Shown piece after piece: positions 43,172 through 55,225 of a stretch of 64,000 bases of DNA. Location: assembly GCA_943736015.1 (NCBI GenBank), contig OX031063.1:42610672-42674671 (forward strand). Direction: 5' to 3'. The stretch comes from Tridacna crocea (Eukaryota; Mollusca; Bivalvia; Cardiida; Cardiidae). The notes beneath the pieces were generated by a model that saw nothing but the letters and a program-made list of their open reading frames with translations, did no database searches and had not been told where the DNA came from. Both the position numbers and the translations under genes were made by a program. The first letter of the stretch is position 1. Each line of letters begins with the position of its first letter.

Positions 43172-43400
43172 TTAACTCTTTAGCACACAATCCCGACTTT
43201 TAACACCCCTGAGAAAGAAGCCTTTACAAAACACTATGGGAAAAAGAGAAAATGCTGGTAACCAGCATTTTCTCCTTTTCCCACAGTGTTTTCTACCCTT
43301 TCTAGACCAAATTTCAATTTTTCAGTCACCTTTATTTTGTCGTCTGCAAATGCTTTCACTTTGGACCAGTCTAAAATTTTCTTGCGTGGTAAAGAGTTAA
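43172..43400 (+). mobile_element. TTAA-MITE family 1 full copy
   Basis: 221 bp between TTAA sites; followed by a reverse left-arm fragment (ACACTTTACCAGGTGACAG). Confidence 0.92.
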
Positions 43401-43642
43401 CACTTTACCAGGTGACAGATTTTGAATTGTCCACATTCACAGCATAATGATGTAGAAATCAAATTCTATGTGGCTAATTATCAAATTTATTTGAAAGAGA
43501 AAAAAAAACAGATTACTGTAAGTTACAAGGTGAAAATAAGAGCACTGCATGTAGATGCCAGCGCTTGGCTACAGGTACCCCGATTTTCTGTGAAAATTCG
43601 GAGTCAAGAAGGGGCATAACTTTGTCAAAATAACTTTTATCA

Positions 43643-43787
43643 GGGCTCCAGATATGAAGGAGTGATGGTATTCTAAATCCTTTATTTCTCTTTCAAACCC
43701 TACATTGTGGGTACTCATTAGAATGGTCTCGATGAGACAATTCTAATGAGTACCCATAACATAGGGTTTGAAATTTGGTGCTCTGTT
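43643..43787 (+). mobile_element. MITE family 2 copy, right-truncated
   Basis: Left end GGGCTCCAGATATGAAGGAG; central palindrome AAACCCTACATTGTGGGTAC / GTACCCATAACATAGGGTTT. Confidence 0.78.
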
Positions 43788-44049
43788 GGATGGTTACCTG
43801 CCCGTCTTGTTTACATTTCCCTTTCTTGCTAACAACTTGTCCAAGTCTGAAGCAAAGATCTTTAGTAATAACAGAGATAATAAGAAATGTCAAAGTTTTT
43901 GAACCTCAGTACAGATGCTGGTGCCAAGACAGTATTTGGATGTTTTCCTCAAAAACAACTCAAGCTAGAATGTATGCTTTCAAAGCCTCCTACAGTAGTG
44001 TAATTTCTTTCTAAATGTATGAAAAGGAAGAAAAGCTGAATACAAACTT

Positions 44050-44165
44050 TTATTTCATGCTTTCCCATGGGTTGTCAAGTAATATCGATGAAATATTTTT
44101 CAATATTCCATGGTCACAACCATTGAAAATAATCTTTCATCGTAAGAAAACAAAATATTCTCTAT
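44050..44165 (+). repeat. Dispersed repeat 'TTTCATGCTTTCC', diverged fragment
   Basis: Begins ACTTTTATTTCATGCTTTCC with ATATCGATGAAATATTTTTC, like the starts of the copies at 10350 and 47570. Confidence 0.55.
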
Positions 44166-44358
44166 ATTAACTTTTTTTCCAAAGCCCAAAATTTATACAA
44201 ACACTTAAAGTTTTTCAAAGTTGGTAAAGGCTTAAAGAAGAAGCCATTTATCAAAGGCCATTTCTCCTTTTCCTACATGTTTTAAATCTGCCTGATGGAA
44301 TGGTGGGTCAATTCATATTTGTTCTAGTATTTTTTTTATAAAATTATGAAGTTTTTCC

Positions 44359-44910
44359 TTAACTCTTTACCACACAATCCCGACTTTTACCGACCCTGAG
44401 AAAAAAGTCTTTTGAAAACATTGTGGGAAAAGGTGAAAATGCTGGTAACCAGAATGTTTTCTACCCTCCCCAAACCAAATTTCAGTTATTCAGTCAATTT
44501 TATTTTGCCGTCTGCACAACTTGGACCAGTCTTAAATTTTCTTGTGTGGTAAAGGGTTAAATATTCCTTCGAATGAATAAAAAACACAACTTTTTAAATT
44601 TTGGGGGATATTTAGAACATTTTGTGCCAAAATTTCAGAGAAACACGGATAAGAGAACCGTGAAATATTACAAGATATAAAACTCTTTACCCAAACCACA
44701 AAATTTCAGGCCGGTCCAAATTCAAAGCATTTGCAGACGACAAAATAAGCATTGCTCAAAAAATGAAATTTGTTTTGGGAAGGGCACAAAACATTGTGGG
44801 AAAAGGAGAAAATGCTGGTTACCAGCATTTTCTCCTTTTCCTACAATGTTTTAAAAGGCTTTTTCTTCAAGGATGTCAAAATTCTGGATTGTCTGGTAAA
44901 GAGTAAGGAT
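44359..44910 (+). mobile_element. TTAA-MITE family 1 copies, forward then reverse
   Basis: 44359-44560 lacks one hairpin arm; 44684-44910 is a reverse copy with an intact hairpin. Confidence 0.83.
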
Positions 44911-45353
44911 TGAAAAGTGACACCACAGGTTATATTATATTTTCACATATTTTTTTCCCCTCTTTTTTTTCATCCAAGGTTAAATTACACACATGAAACT
45001 GAAAGAGACATCTAAGTTTTCATCATGAATAATACCATATCAGAATTCTTACTTGAAAAGACATTCATATGCAAATCATATGTAAATCTTACTTCAACAT
45101 GTTGACCTCCATTAAACACAAATATAAAATATGCGACTGTAAAGATCTGCTGCTATGTGTTCACCAGAAATTTTCTACTTCTCCTCAACTTTCATTAAAA
45201 GACTTCTCCCATAAGGACTGACTGTATTGAAAGTCAGGTTCGTGTTGTAAAAAGTTAATGAACAGGTTGTAATAAGTTCATGTAATGACCTCATATCATT
45301 CATGCACATGATCATTACCATCTGCACAAAACTGTTGGATTATGACCATTCAT

Positions 45354-46050
45354 GACTTTACCAAACAATGCCTGGTTTTTACTACCCTGAGATAGAAGGC
45401 TTTAGAAAACATTGTGAGAAAAGGAGAAAATGCTGGTAACCAGCATTTTCTCCTTTTCCCACAATGTTTTCTACCCTGCTGGAAACAAATTTCAATTTTT
45501 GAGTCACATTTATTTTGTTATCTGCATATGCTTTCAATTTGGACCAGTCTAAAATTTTGTCATATGTGTACTAAAGGGTCTGAAAACAGTCACAGTCACT
45601 TCCAGTTATTTAGTGCATCCTGGTCATGTTCATGTGGGTGACTGAGATTATGAGCAATCAATAATAACTGATAAGCCATTTCACAGTTTTACCCTTTACC
45701 ACACAATCTTGAGTATCAACAAATCTGAGAAGGAAGCCTGTTGAAAACATTGTCAGAAAAGGAGTCACATTTAAACTATCGCCTGCAAATATTTTCAAAT
45801 TGGATGAGTCTATGCTTCTGTAGTGAAGTAAAGGGTTAAGTCTGTACCAAACGACAAACTTCAAGACTTGTCAATGTCTTGACTAAAAAGTTTCCAGTCA
45901 ACAAATTAAAGTAGAACACATCATGATTTTTATCATTCAATAGGGTAAAAATCATTGTAGGAAAAACATACTGGTTGTGACTTGCGTTTTTTCGCATTTC
46001 CACAATGTTTTCAAGGTTTATGATTCGGAACTGTGTTGTAAGAGTTTAAG
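45354..46050 (+). mobile_element. Three TTAA-MITE family 1 copies, decaying
   Basis: 45354-45580 is a forward copy with an intact hairpin; 45690-45840 is internally deleted; 45836-46050 is a diverged reverse copy. Confidence 0.75.
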
Positions 46051-46579
46051 TTGGTACCATTCTAATGGAAAACAGCTAATTCCACTATAATATTACCCTA
46101 AAAAAGTTGAAGTTGCTATGATTGAAAAGGAGTATTGTACTACTTTGACCGAGCTACTTTTTTCCATTTTTTCCTTCTAAGAATTATCATTTATAAATCT
46201 AGGGCCACTCTACTTTCATTACAAAGGGAGATTGAATAATTACCTCCCTTTCCTGAAAAAAATAAAAAAAATATCAACAAATAATTTCAAAATGGACAGC
46301 AAATGAATTTCTGGTTGATTAGAAATGTGCAAAAATATTATATCAGTATAAAACCTTATTTATCATCTGATAAGATATTTCATTCTATGTTGCACTAAAA
46401 GTGTTAGGATGGTAATACCTTAACAGGATCTTTGTACATGTAAATACTGACGCAAATTCAGAAACTCAAGATCCATTATATAAGGAAGGAAAAGCGGATG
46501 ACTTTGCAGCCCTTACCTTATTTACCCACAGCTTCAACAACCTGTCTTCTTCCAAGGGTTATTCAAAGAAAACACAACT

Positions 46580-47425
46580 GTCCTATTATCCCTTTCCCAC
46601 ACAATGATGCCTCTTACAACCCTAAGGAACTGGCCTTTTGAAAACATTGTTGGAAAAGGAGAAAATGCTGGTAACCAGCATTTTCTCCTTTTCCAACAAA
46701 GTTTTCTACCCTATCTAAGAAAAATTGCGTCATTTTAGCCACTATGAATATGTCATCTGCAAATGCTTTCAATTTGGATAGGTCTAAAATTTTGTCATAA
46801 AGGGTTAAGTCTAGAAAGTATGACAAACTTTCAAACTGGGAGACAGGTTGCTGGCTTCAAACTAACAGAAATAGGAAACTTTTCAGTATGAATCCCAATT
46901 TTTGTGCTGGTCTTCGAAAAGAAATAATAGAAATTAAGCTATAATATATGAATGTTTTACCATGCAATCCTGAGTTTCAACAACCCGAAGGACGACTTTT
47001 GAAAACATTGTGGTGAAAGGAGAAATGCTGGTAACCAACATTTCCTCCTTTTCCCAAGATTTTCTAACCCTTTCTGATACAAACCCAATCAGCTGCATAT
47101 CATTTTAATTATTGTCTATTGATTTTGGACCAGTCTAGGATTCAGTTGTTTGGTAAAGAGTTAAAACTTGATTCATTATTTCCTTCTATTGTTTACTTCT
47201 CAACTCTTTACCAAAATTTTGAACATGTGAAAGCTAATGAAGATGACAAATTAAACTCGGCTCATGTGATATAAAATTTCCTTCAATAGGCAGAAAATAT
47301 TGTGGGAAAAGGAGAAAATATTACATACCATCAATTTCTGTTTTTCCCAAAATGTTTTCAAAACACTTACATAATTATCAGGGTTATTAAAACTTGGCAG
47401 TAAGTGGTAAAGGATTTATTAATTC
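46580..47425 (+). mobile_element. Three TTAA-MITE family 1 copies
   Basis: 46580-46807 has a good hairpin. 46950-47165 and 47200-47425 are diverged. Confidence 0.75.
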
Positions 47426-47569
47426 TTTAACAACAACACTCCTACAACAATTCAATTTTAATTTCCTTTCATAGTTTAGTTTCGAAATCTTGACAATTAC
47501 ATTTGGATACTACTGGGAAAGATGAGAAAGGAGAAAAGACCAGGAAACCAGCATTAGTTTTTGTCCTTT

Positions 47570-47910
47570 ATTTCATGCTTTCCAGTAGGATATCGAGAAA
47601 CAGCAGTGAAAATATTTTTCGATCTTACACTGGTACCACCAGTGAAAACACCAATTTTCACGTTCTTGTTGCCTAGGTAAATTGCGCATGTCCAACATCC
47701 AGATGGGAAATATGACATCACGATACCTTACATTTCTCGGGCTTGACGTAACGTTGCTATGCAGGAGGGGTACGCCACCGGGAATAAGGGAAAAGAACTG
47801 TACTGAATTTTGATAAAGCTCCTCCCAGAAAGGGTTAAAATATTACCAATGGTGTCCACTCGATGAAATAAATTTCGATCTTTCACCGAAAAAAACAAAT
47901 ATCCTCTATT
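47570..47910 (+). repeat. Dispersed repeat 'TTTCATGCTTTCC', copy 2
   Basis: Parallel to 10350-10835 but without the GT microsatellite; ends GATGAAATAAATTTCGATCT / TTCACCG. Confidence 0.72.
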
Positions 47911-48034
47911 TCTTACCAATATTTCTTACTTTTATTTTTCCGATAAGTACAATCATTTGAGTCATATTTTATTCATCTACAGCGGTTATCAATTTCAAAG
48001 TCGAAAATATTTTCACAACTATTAGCAACTATTT

Positions 48035-48530
48035 TCATCTGGAAAAGGTTTGGTCTATTATATTAGTATGTTGACAGTCACAGTGACCTTGACCTTTGAC
48101 CGATTGACCTCAAAATCAAAAGGGATGTCTACACCACAGGCGTTCGTTTTGTGACAAACTTTGCCAACTATATGATGTAATATATAAGTCTTACATATTA
48201 CATCATATAGTTGGCAAAGTTCGTCACAAAACGAACGCCTGTGGTCTACACTCCAAAATGCATGCCTGTACCAAATTGGAAGATCCCTAGGTCATTTCTG
48301 TGTCTAGTTATCATCCGGACAAGGTTTGTCTGTATATCAACATGTTGATGGTCACTGTGACCTTGACCTTTGACCGATTGACCTCAAAATCGATAGGGAT
48401 CATCTAATCTCCCAGACGCAATTCTGTCCCAAATTTGACGAACCTTGGTCAATTCTGTGTCTAGTTATCATCCAGACAAGGTAAGGTCTACCGACAGACT
48501 GAGTGAACAATCGAAGGACCGTCCAACATT
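48035..48530 (+). repeat. Two-unit repeat with GTGACCTTGACCTTTGACCG core
   Basis: The units start near 48035 and 48300. Each holds GTGACCTTGACCTTTGACCG followed by ATTGACCTCAAAATC. They end GTCTAGTTATCATCCGGACA and GTCTAGTTATCATCCAGACA, with a tail GGTCTACCGACAGACTGAGT. The first unit is interrupted by the palindrome at 48134-48244. Confidence 0.72.
48134..48244. repeat. Near-perfect 111-bp palindrome with 6-bp flanking direct repeat
   Basis: CCACAGGCGTTCGTTTTGTG on the left mirrors CACAAAACGAACGCCTGTGG on the right. The arms differ at two visible positions. TCTACA flanks both sides (48128-48133, 48245-48250). Confidence 0.87.
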
Positions 48531-48556
48531 AGCAAAGTAATATATCCCCACTTCAT

Positions 48557-48785
48557 TTAACCCATTACCACACAATCCCTACTTTTGACATCCCCGAGAA
48601 AAAAGCCTTCAGAAAACATTGTGGGAAAAGGAGAAAATGCTGGTAACCAGCATTTTCTCCTTTTCCAAAATTGTTTTCTACTCTTCACAAAACAAATTTC
48701 AAATTTTCAGTCACTTTTATCTTGTCGTCTGCAAATGCTTTCAATTTGGACCAGTCTAAAATTTTGTCGTTTGGTAAAGAGTTAA
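48557..48785 (+). mobile_element. TTAA-MITE family 1 full copy
   Basis: 221 bp between TTAA sites. Confidence 0.93.
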
Positions 48786-49751
48786 AGGGGGGCATAATGA
48801 TCTTAATCAACCAACGATCAGGCTGCCTTTTTAGGACAGAGTCATTTAGAAACAGAAAACAAAGATCAGATAGTTATTGCTGTTTGATCCTGGCTCCAAA
48901 TTGTCAGTCATTTCATGAATTTATCTGGCAGAAACTCTACATTGCCCATCTCCTCACAACAAAATTCTGTAAACTCTTTACAACACCATCCATTTTACTC
49001 TTTCATTATAAAATAAATAAACTGCATTTTCTCTAAGAATAAAAATACAGATTCACTGCAAGATCAAGGGAAAGTCCAGTCATGACACAGAATAAAGCAG
49101 TGGACATTCTGTGCAGTCTGATCTTGATCTTCTCTGTGCACAAAAGCTTCTGGTATCATCTATGGTAATTCGAGGGTTAACCAACTTAACAAGACAAACC
49201 TTTAAACCTAGAGCACCTGCAAAAAAACAAATCCAACAAACTCAAATTGGACAAAAACATGTCCAAAAACTTTGAAACTTCCAAGACTGTTTCACAGTAG
49301 GAATGTCTCGGCACAAAAGACAATGCTCATCTTGACTAGTATTATAGCCTCTGTTCTCAACAAGGTGTGGTATAGCTACCTAACCGTATCTACAAACCTT
49401 AGTTTGAATCTATAAATCATAAAATATCATAGATCTGGAGTGGATTAGATTTACCAAGGCAGGGGTTCTGAAACAGTGTCCTCATGAGTTAGATGACTAT
49501 GAAGACCACAGTCCACACACAGGTGGGAATTTTTCCATTCAACGTTTTCAACATGAAATAAATACAAATATTCTTACAAGTGCTGCAAATACAGTTCTGG
49601 GCATAATATCGAAAATTGCCCCTCCACTATGTCACGAAAAAACATGAAAATTTAACTTGTGTGTCAAAAGAATTTCATATGGATTTATTCCATACACATT
49701 AATACAATATTGGGCTACAGAATAAAGCACAGAATTTCATTAATTTATCTT
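48786..49751. other. Stretch without strong features
   Basis: A TTCTGTGCAGTCTGATCTTG word (49107-49126) belongs to a short dispersed motif also seen near 19565, 29500, 50100 and 58840. No exon seen. Confidence 0.45.
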
Positions 49752-49982
49752 TTAACCCTTCACCACACAATCCTGAATTTTAACGACCCTGAGCATTAGA
49801 GACCTTTTGAAAACATTGAGGGAAGAGGAGAAAATGCCGGTAACCAACATTTTCTCCTTTTTCCACAATATTTTCTAACCTGTCAGAGACAAATTTCAGC
49901 ATTTGAGCCAAATTCAATTAGTGGTCTGCAAATGCTTTCATTTTGAACCAGTCCAAAACTTCGATGTTTGGTAAAGGGTTAA
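49752..49982 (+). mobile_element. TTAA-MITE family 1 copy
   Basis: TTAA on both sides; the hairpin has scattered mismatches, so it is an older copy. Confidence 0.85.
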
Positions 49983-50180
49983 TTCGTAACAAAATATCAC
50001 ATGTATACATAGGGCTGTATAGTGGAGGGGCATGCTGCAAGATGAAACATTGTTTGGTCATAGTCTAGAATACAGTAGTAGACGGTGAAGATCGTAGATC
50101 AGACTGCACTTTCCGTGCTTTCTGATCTTGATCTACAATGTCCACAACAGCTCCTTAACTTGCCAGTTGTACGAGAAGAG

Positions 50181-50380
50181 TTAAACCTCTACCACACAAT
50201 CCAGACTTTTAACTATCCTGATATAGAAGCCTTTAGAAAACATTGTGGGAAAAGGAGAAAATGCTGGTAACCAGCATTTTTTCCTTTAACCACAAAGTTT
50301 TCTACCACTATAAAATTGTCATCTGCAAATGATGTCAATTTTGGATAGATAAAAAAAATAGTCATGTTGTAAAGGGTTAG
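50181..50380 (+). mobile_element. TTAA-MITE family 1 copy, right arm shortened
   Basis: TTAA at 50181-50184, intact hairpin, ends GTAAAGGGTTAG. Confidence 0.82.
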
Positions 50381-50431
50381 AATGAGTTTTGGCATGAGTA
50401 TATTAGTTTTATGTCCCCTATTTTGGAAATA

Positions 50432-50638
50432 TACCAGAGCTCCAGATAAGAGGGAGTGATGATTGTATTCTAGATCCATTATTTCTCTCTGAAACCCTAT
50501 GTTGTGGGTACTCATTAGAATCGTCTTGATGAGACGATTCTAATGAATTTCCTCAACATAGGGTTTAGACGAGAGAATGATTAATATTTTTCATTTTGAA
50601 AACAAAATCCCTCCCTCTATCTGCAGCTCTGTATACCC
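50432..50638 (+). mobile_element. MITE family 2 copy, best preserved
   Basis: Ends AGAGCTCCAGATAAGAGGGA and CCTCCCTCTATCTGCAGCTC; central palindrome TACTCATTAGAATCGTCTTG / GAGACGATTCTAATGA. Confidence 0.83.
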
Positions 50639-50639
50639 T

Positions 50640-51406
50640 ATTTCTACAAGTTGGGTCAATATTTCCTTCACAAAATAATCCTTGGCAGAGCACAGAATAA
50701 CAGAAACATGCAAACCTTTAATGAGACAATATTATTTTCCAATGGAGTTCACAGAAAACAAACATGGATAGTCAAACTGGGTAAAAACAGCAAACCAGCT
50801 GTGACATAGCATGCATAATAAGTCCACACAAAGCTATGCAAAAGCATATTGATCCTGAATTTTATTAGCCATTGTATACATGTGACCCTTTCACCACAAT
50901 GATGGCAAAGGTAGCTTTTTAGGGGTGGTATGGATCAAGACCAAACTGCAGTGCTCAAAATCATTCAGCCTTATAGATCTACTTGATCTTTGTGGTTTAC
51001 ATGTATTCATTTTAATCACTAAACAAGATCAATACTTAGTGAAGCATTTTGTATGCAACGCATTTTCATTTCTTGAAAAGATCTATACCACTGGCTTGAC
51101 AGCAAAAGAATTAGCCCTTCCTCCTCACTTGTATTGGATTTGGAAAATAGAACAAAACATTAGAACAACTAACAAAACCTCAAGCAGCTGTAAGATGGCA
51201 CTCCTACAAACAAGTATCGAAAAAACTAATGTCCGTGTCCGTTTGATTTGAGACTGCTTGAGCAAAATGTCTTGAAATCGTATGGTGCCCAGACAATGTC
51301 TCAAATCTTTGAATCGGCAAAGTTGGAAGAAATCCTCCGGCACCCGTTTTATTTGTAATCTAGGCATTAATTATAGATATAGCTTACTTTAGAAATGGAC
51401 AATATC
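50640..51406. other. Stretch without recognised features
   Basis: Short open frames on both strands at 50925-51367 overlap each other and carry no family motif; no splice-flanked exon is convincing. Confidence 0.45.
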
Positions 51407-52300
51407 TTAACTCTTTACCAAACAACAAAATCTTATGTTTGTCCAAATCAAAAGCATTTGCAGACGACAAATTAAAAGTGACTGAAAATTTGAAATTTGT
51501 TCTGTGAAGGGTAGAAAACAATATGGGAAACGGAGAAAATGCCACTTACCAGCATTTTCTCCTTTTCCATAATGTTTTTTTAAAGGCTTCTAACCTCATC
51601 CCTATCAAGGAAATTTCTGTTTTGAAATGAGAATCATGTGATCCTATATATAGCGCACTACCAACAGTTGTTTGGCAACGACATAAATAACCCCAATGAA
51701 GTTATTCACATCTGTCTATTTGTCGGTGAAAACCTAAATCGGAATTGATAAACCATGTTAAAAAATGAATGTACAAACTGTTTGTCAACTGAAATATCAT
51801 TAGAAAGATTTTTATAGAGAATTGAAACTCAAGTTTTCTTTTGTAAGAGGAGCCTTACAATTTTCAAAACGGTAAACCGGCATATGTCTGAGCGATGATT
51901 TTGCATCGATCTGACGCATATCATTTCACCAGTTACAGCTGAGGGATATGATGGCTCCCATCACCCAAGGTATGCCAAATGCTGCCTGAGTATGTTCATT
52001 TCATCCTGACAACAGATGATCACACAAAATTGGACCAAATAACTGTTGCATCATATAACAGGTGATCACACAAAGTTGTCTATCTCTAAAACAAACAATA
52101 AACATTTTGGCATGTCATAGTTTACTGAAAAGTGTTTATAGACAACAAATCAAATGTGGAATGAGGAACCTGAATGAGGGGATTTGCTTTTGAAATTGAA
52201 AAGAATGATTTCAGAGCTTAATTTCTCTCCTTTTCTTAAAATATTCTCAAAATCTTTTTTCTCAGGGTGTTAAAATTCAGGTTAATTTGGTAATACTCAA
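51407..52300 (-). repeat. TTAA-MITE family 1 copy and remnants
   Basis: 51407-51600 is a reverse copy with the right end lost. 52080-52300 is a decayed reverse copy. 51600-52080 has nothing recognised. Confidence 0.65.
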
Positions 52301-52404
52301 ATAAGCTTAAGTTTGATTTTGAATCATAACGGTTGATATAATCTTACTAGAGGCTTACCAAATGTGGGTATTATTGGCCATCTTAGGAGATATGCTAATC
52401 CTAA

Positions 52405-52850
52405 GTAACTCTTTACCAAACTGAGTCCTATGTTTATGTCCCTCAACGAGGTTTTTGAATATAGTAAGAACAGGAACTGACAATGTCCTTTTTCTCAAGC
52501 AATACTGTCTATCTTTTCAAAGACAAATTCTATTTTCTGAGCAACATTTAACCCATTACCAAACGACAATATTTTTGACTGGTCCAAATTGAAAGCATTT
52601 GCAGACGACAAAACAAAAGTGACTGAAAATTTGAAATTTGTTTTGTGAAGGGAAGAAAACATTGTGGGAAAAGGAGAAAATGCTGGTTACCAGCATTTTC
52701 TCCTTTTCCCACAATGTTTTCTAAAGGTGTCTTTGTCAGGGGCGTCAAAACTAGGGATTGTGTGGTAATGGGTTAACTTGTTGTTTGCAAATGCTTCCAG
52801 CTAAGAGAGGTCTGCCATGTGTTGTCTGGTAAAGTGTTTGATAATCTCTT
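52405..52850 (+). mobile_element. Older TTAA-MITE copy interrupted by a younger one
   Basis: The outer forward copy runs 52405-52551 and resumes at 52777 (CTTGTTGTTTGCAAATGC), ending GTCTGGTAAAGTG. The inner copy is 52548-52776. Confidence 0.87.
52548..52776 (-). mobile_element. TTAA-MITE family 1 full copy, nested
   Basis: 221 bp between TTAA sites, perfect hairpin. Confidence 0.94.
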
Positions 52851-53121
52851 TTCTCCAAAACTGAGGAGGCTATGCTCAAACACCTACATAGAGACTTTGA
52901 TAATTTCAGAAATTTTGTTTGAAACCCAAACAAAAAGGTAATCCTTGGGTTTGATGACAAGATGAGCTGAAATGATAGCCAATACATCACAAGATCATAA
53001 CTTGAAGAGAAGCACTGATTTTTCTTCAAACTTTTCACAGGTAGACCATCCAAAAACAAGAGCACCACATGCAGGAACCAACACCCCATAGCAGTTGCTG
53101 TATTTTCAGTGAAATATCTTT

Positions 53122-53348
53122 GAACCCTTTACCAAACAATCCCTGGTTTTTACAACCTTGAGATAGAAGCCTTTTGAAAACATTGTTGGAAAAGGAGAAA
53201 ATGCTGGTAACCATCATTTCCTCCTTTTCCCACAATGCTTTTTACCCTGCTGGAAACAAATTTCAATTTTTGGATTACATTTATTTTGTCATCTGCAAGT
53301 GCTTTCAATTTGGACCAGTCTAACATTTTGTCATTTGGTAAAGGGTTA
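53122..53348 (+). mobile_element. TTAA-MITE family 1 copy
   Basis: Left site decayed (TTTGAACCCTTTACC), right site TTAA. Confidence 0.87.
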
Positions 53349-54245
53349 AGTCAAAAATGGGGCATAACTTTGTCAAAAATAGTAACAGTTAAGTGCCCTT
53401 GTTATAAGGGTTCCTCTTTTGATTCTTATTAATTTGTCCAAATTTGAAGAAAAAGATCTTCAATATTGACACAGATACTATAAAATGCAAAAGTTTTTGC
53501 ACAACAAAGGTACAGATGACAGTAAGTCAATGTTTTTTTTAAAAGATAACGAAGGTAAAAATTATTCATGTATATATATTCATTCTTATGGTATCTTCAA
53601 ATCAGAATAAACCTCAATGCCAAACCATGTGCTATTGCTTTCGTTTACCAGCATTTTCTCCTTCTGTAATGTGTGTGAGTAACATTCAATACAGTGTCAT
53701 CTACAAATGCTTTCAATGTGGGCAAGTCAAATTTTTTTACCTCTGGTACACAGAATTAAAACCATTCAAAAGTTTAACCCTCCATTATTTCAGGAGCCTT
53801 TTGCAGCCTGTGTAGATTAGGACAAGAATACAAAAAGTATTCTTCTGATCCTTCATCTACACTGCCTGCTTTGCTGAGATATTCTGTAAAAGGGTAACTT
53901 TAAAATTGCAATTATATTGGTCTTGTTTCTAGATTGAAAATGTTGTAAGGGCTTATGTGGCATTCCAGCGGTTAAACAAAGCCACTGGTGCCCAGCTCAA
54001 GGTTATCAAATCATACTTTACCATTCAATGCATCATTTGTGATCTCTATACTTATATCCACAGCATTATCCATTATAGCTTAGCTGATCATTGTTCTAGG
54101 GTTTACAACACCATTCACATATTAAAACCAAGTAGTTTTATCCTTGTATTTCTATAGGGATGTACATTTCAAGTGTCTTATTCCTTTATGTCCCTCAGCT
54201 AACCTAGATAAGAAGATTACATCCTATAAAATTTATACCTTATAC

Positions 54246-54474
54246 ACCCTTAACCACATAATTCCCGCATTTTATTGACCACCAAAGAATAAGGATTATA
54301 GAACAATGAATGGAAAAGAGGAAAATGCTGGTAACCAGCATTTTCATTTTTACCCGTCATGTTTTCTACCCTTTTAAAGACTAATATCAATGTTTGAGCT
54401 TCATTTAATCTATAAACTGCAAATAAGTTTAATATGGACAACTCTAAATTTTGTCGACTGGTAAGAAGTTAACA
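54246..54474 (+). mobile_element. Decayed TTAA-MITE family 1 copy
   Basis: Left end CCCTTAACCACATAATTCCC; hairpin tip GAAAATGCTGGTAACCAGC then ATTTTC; right end GGTAAGAAGTTAA. Confidence 0.75.
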
Positions 54475-55019
54475 ACCAATATGAGTGTGTATAATATGTC
54501 ACATACACAATATATCCCCAAGTGCCACTGATCACATGACTTTTTATTTATTCATTTCAGCAACTCTGTTTACCACACAGAGGTGTAAAGTGAATAGTAC
54601 ACAGCATAACTTTTGAATGGGGTGGGTCTTTTGTAAAGGTGTTAAATGGGTAATCTCTTAACCTGTCATTTCCAAATACATGAACCTCCATCTAGTTTCG
54701 GTTTTCAGCCTGGTTAGTGACATTTATATCAGAAGTCACAGCCAAAGACAAGTTCATAAAGAGTTTCTGCACCTATCAAATTACTGTTCCAGTAACTCAA
54801 CAGTATTGTTTCTATTATTTTCAGCTAGAACAGAAGCCAAAGAAATCTTTCAACAAAGGTAAAGTTGTTTTTAACCCTATATGGATCACCTGCCTTCCAA
54901 ACCACAGTCAAAGATTGGGTCACTAGATATTAATATACTGTTTAAAAACCATGTGGGCCTATTACAAACAGAAGGAAGACATTGAGGTTAAGGCAACATT
55001 TATCGCTTGAATAGCATTG

Positions 55020-55225
55020 ACTCTTCACCAGACGACATATTTGCAGACCACAAAATTTTAATAGATGTTTCTAAAATTATGGGACTTGTTTTTCAAGGAT
55101 AGAAAACATTGTGGGGAAAAAGGAGATGGTTTCCAGCATTTTCTCTTTTTTCCCCCACAATCTTTTCGAAGGCCTTTTACCTTAAGTTTGTTACAAAACG
55201 TAATAATTTGATAAAGGGATAAGTC
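55020..55225 (-). mobile_element. Decayed TTAA-MITE family 1 copy
   Basis: Left end ACTCTTCACCAGACGACA; hairpin arms shortened and mismatched. Confidence 0.68.

Noticed and set aside
4283-52748. Recurring open frames of about 62-70 codons, starting MTPLRKKP and containing ENIVGKGENAGNQHFLLFPQ, in many places and both orientations
   Set aside because: Each coincides with a family 1 MITE, spans the self-complementary hairpin, and is broken in most copies. The similarity is explained by DNA-level repeat conservation; there is no sign of synonymous-only change.
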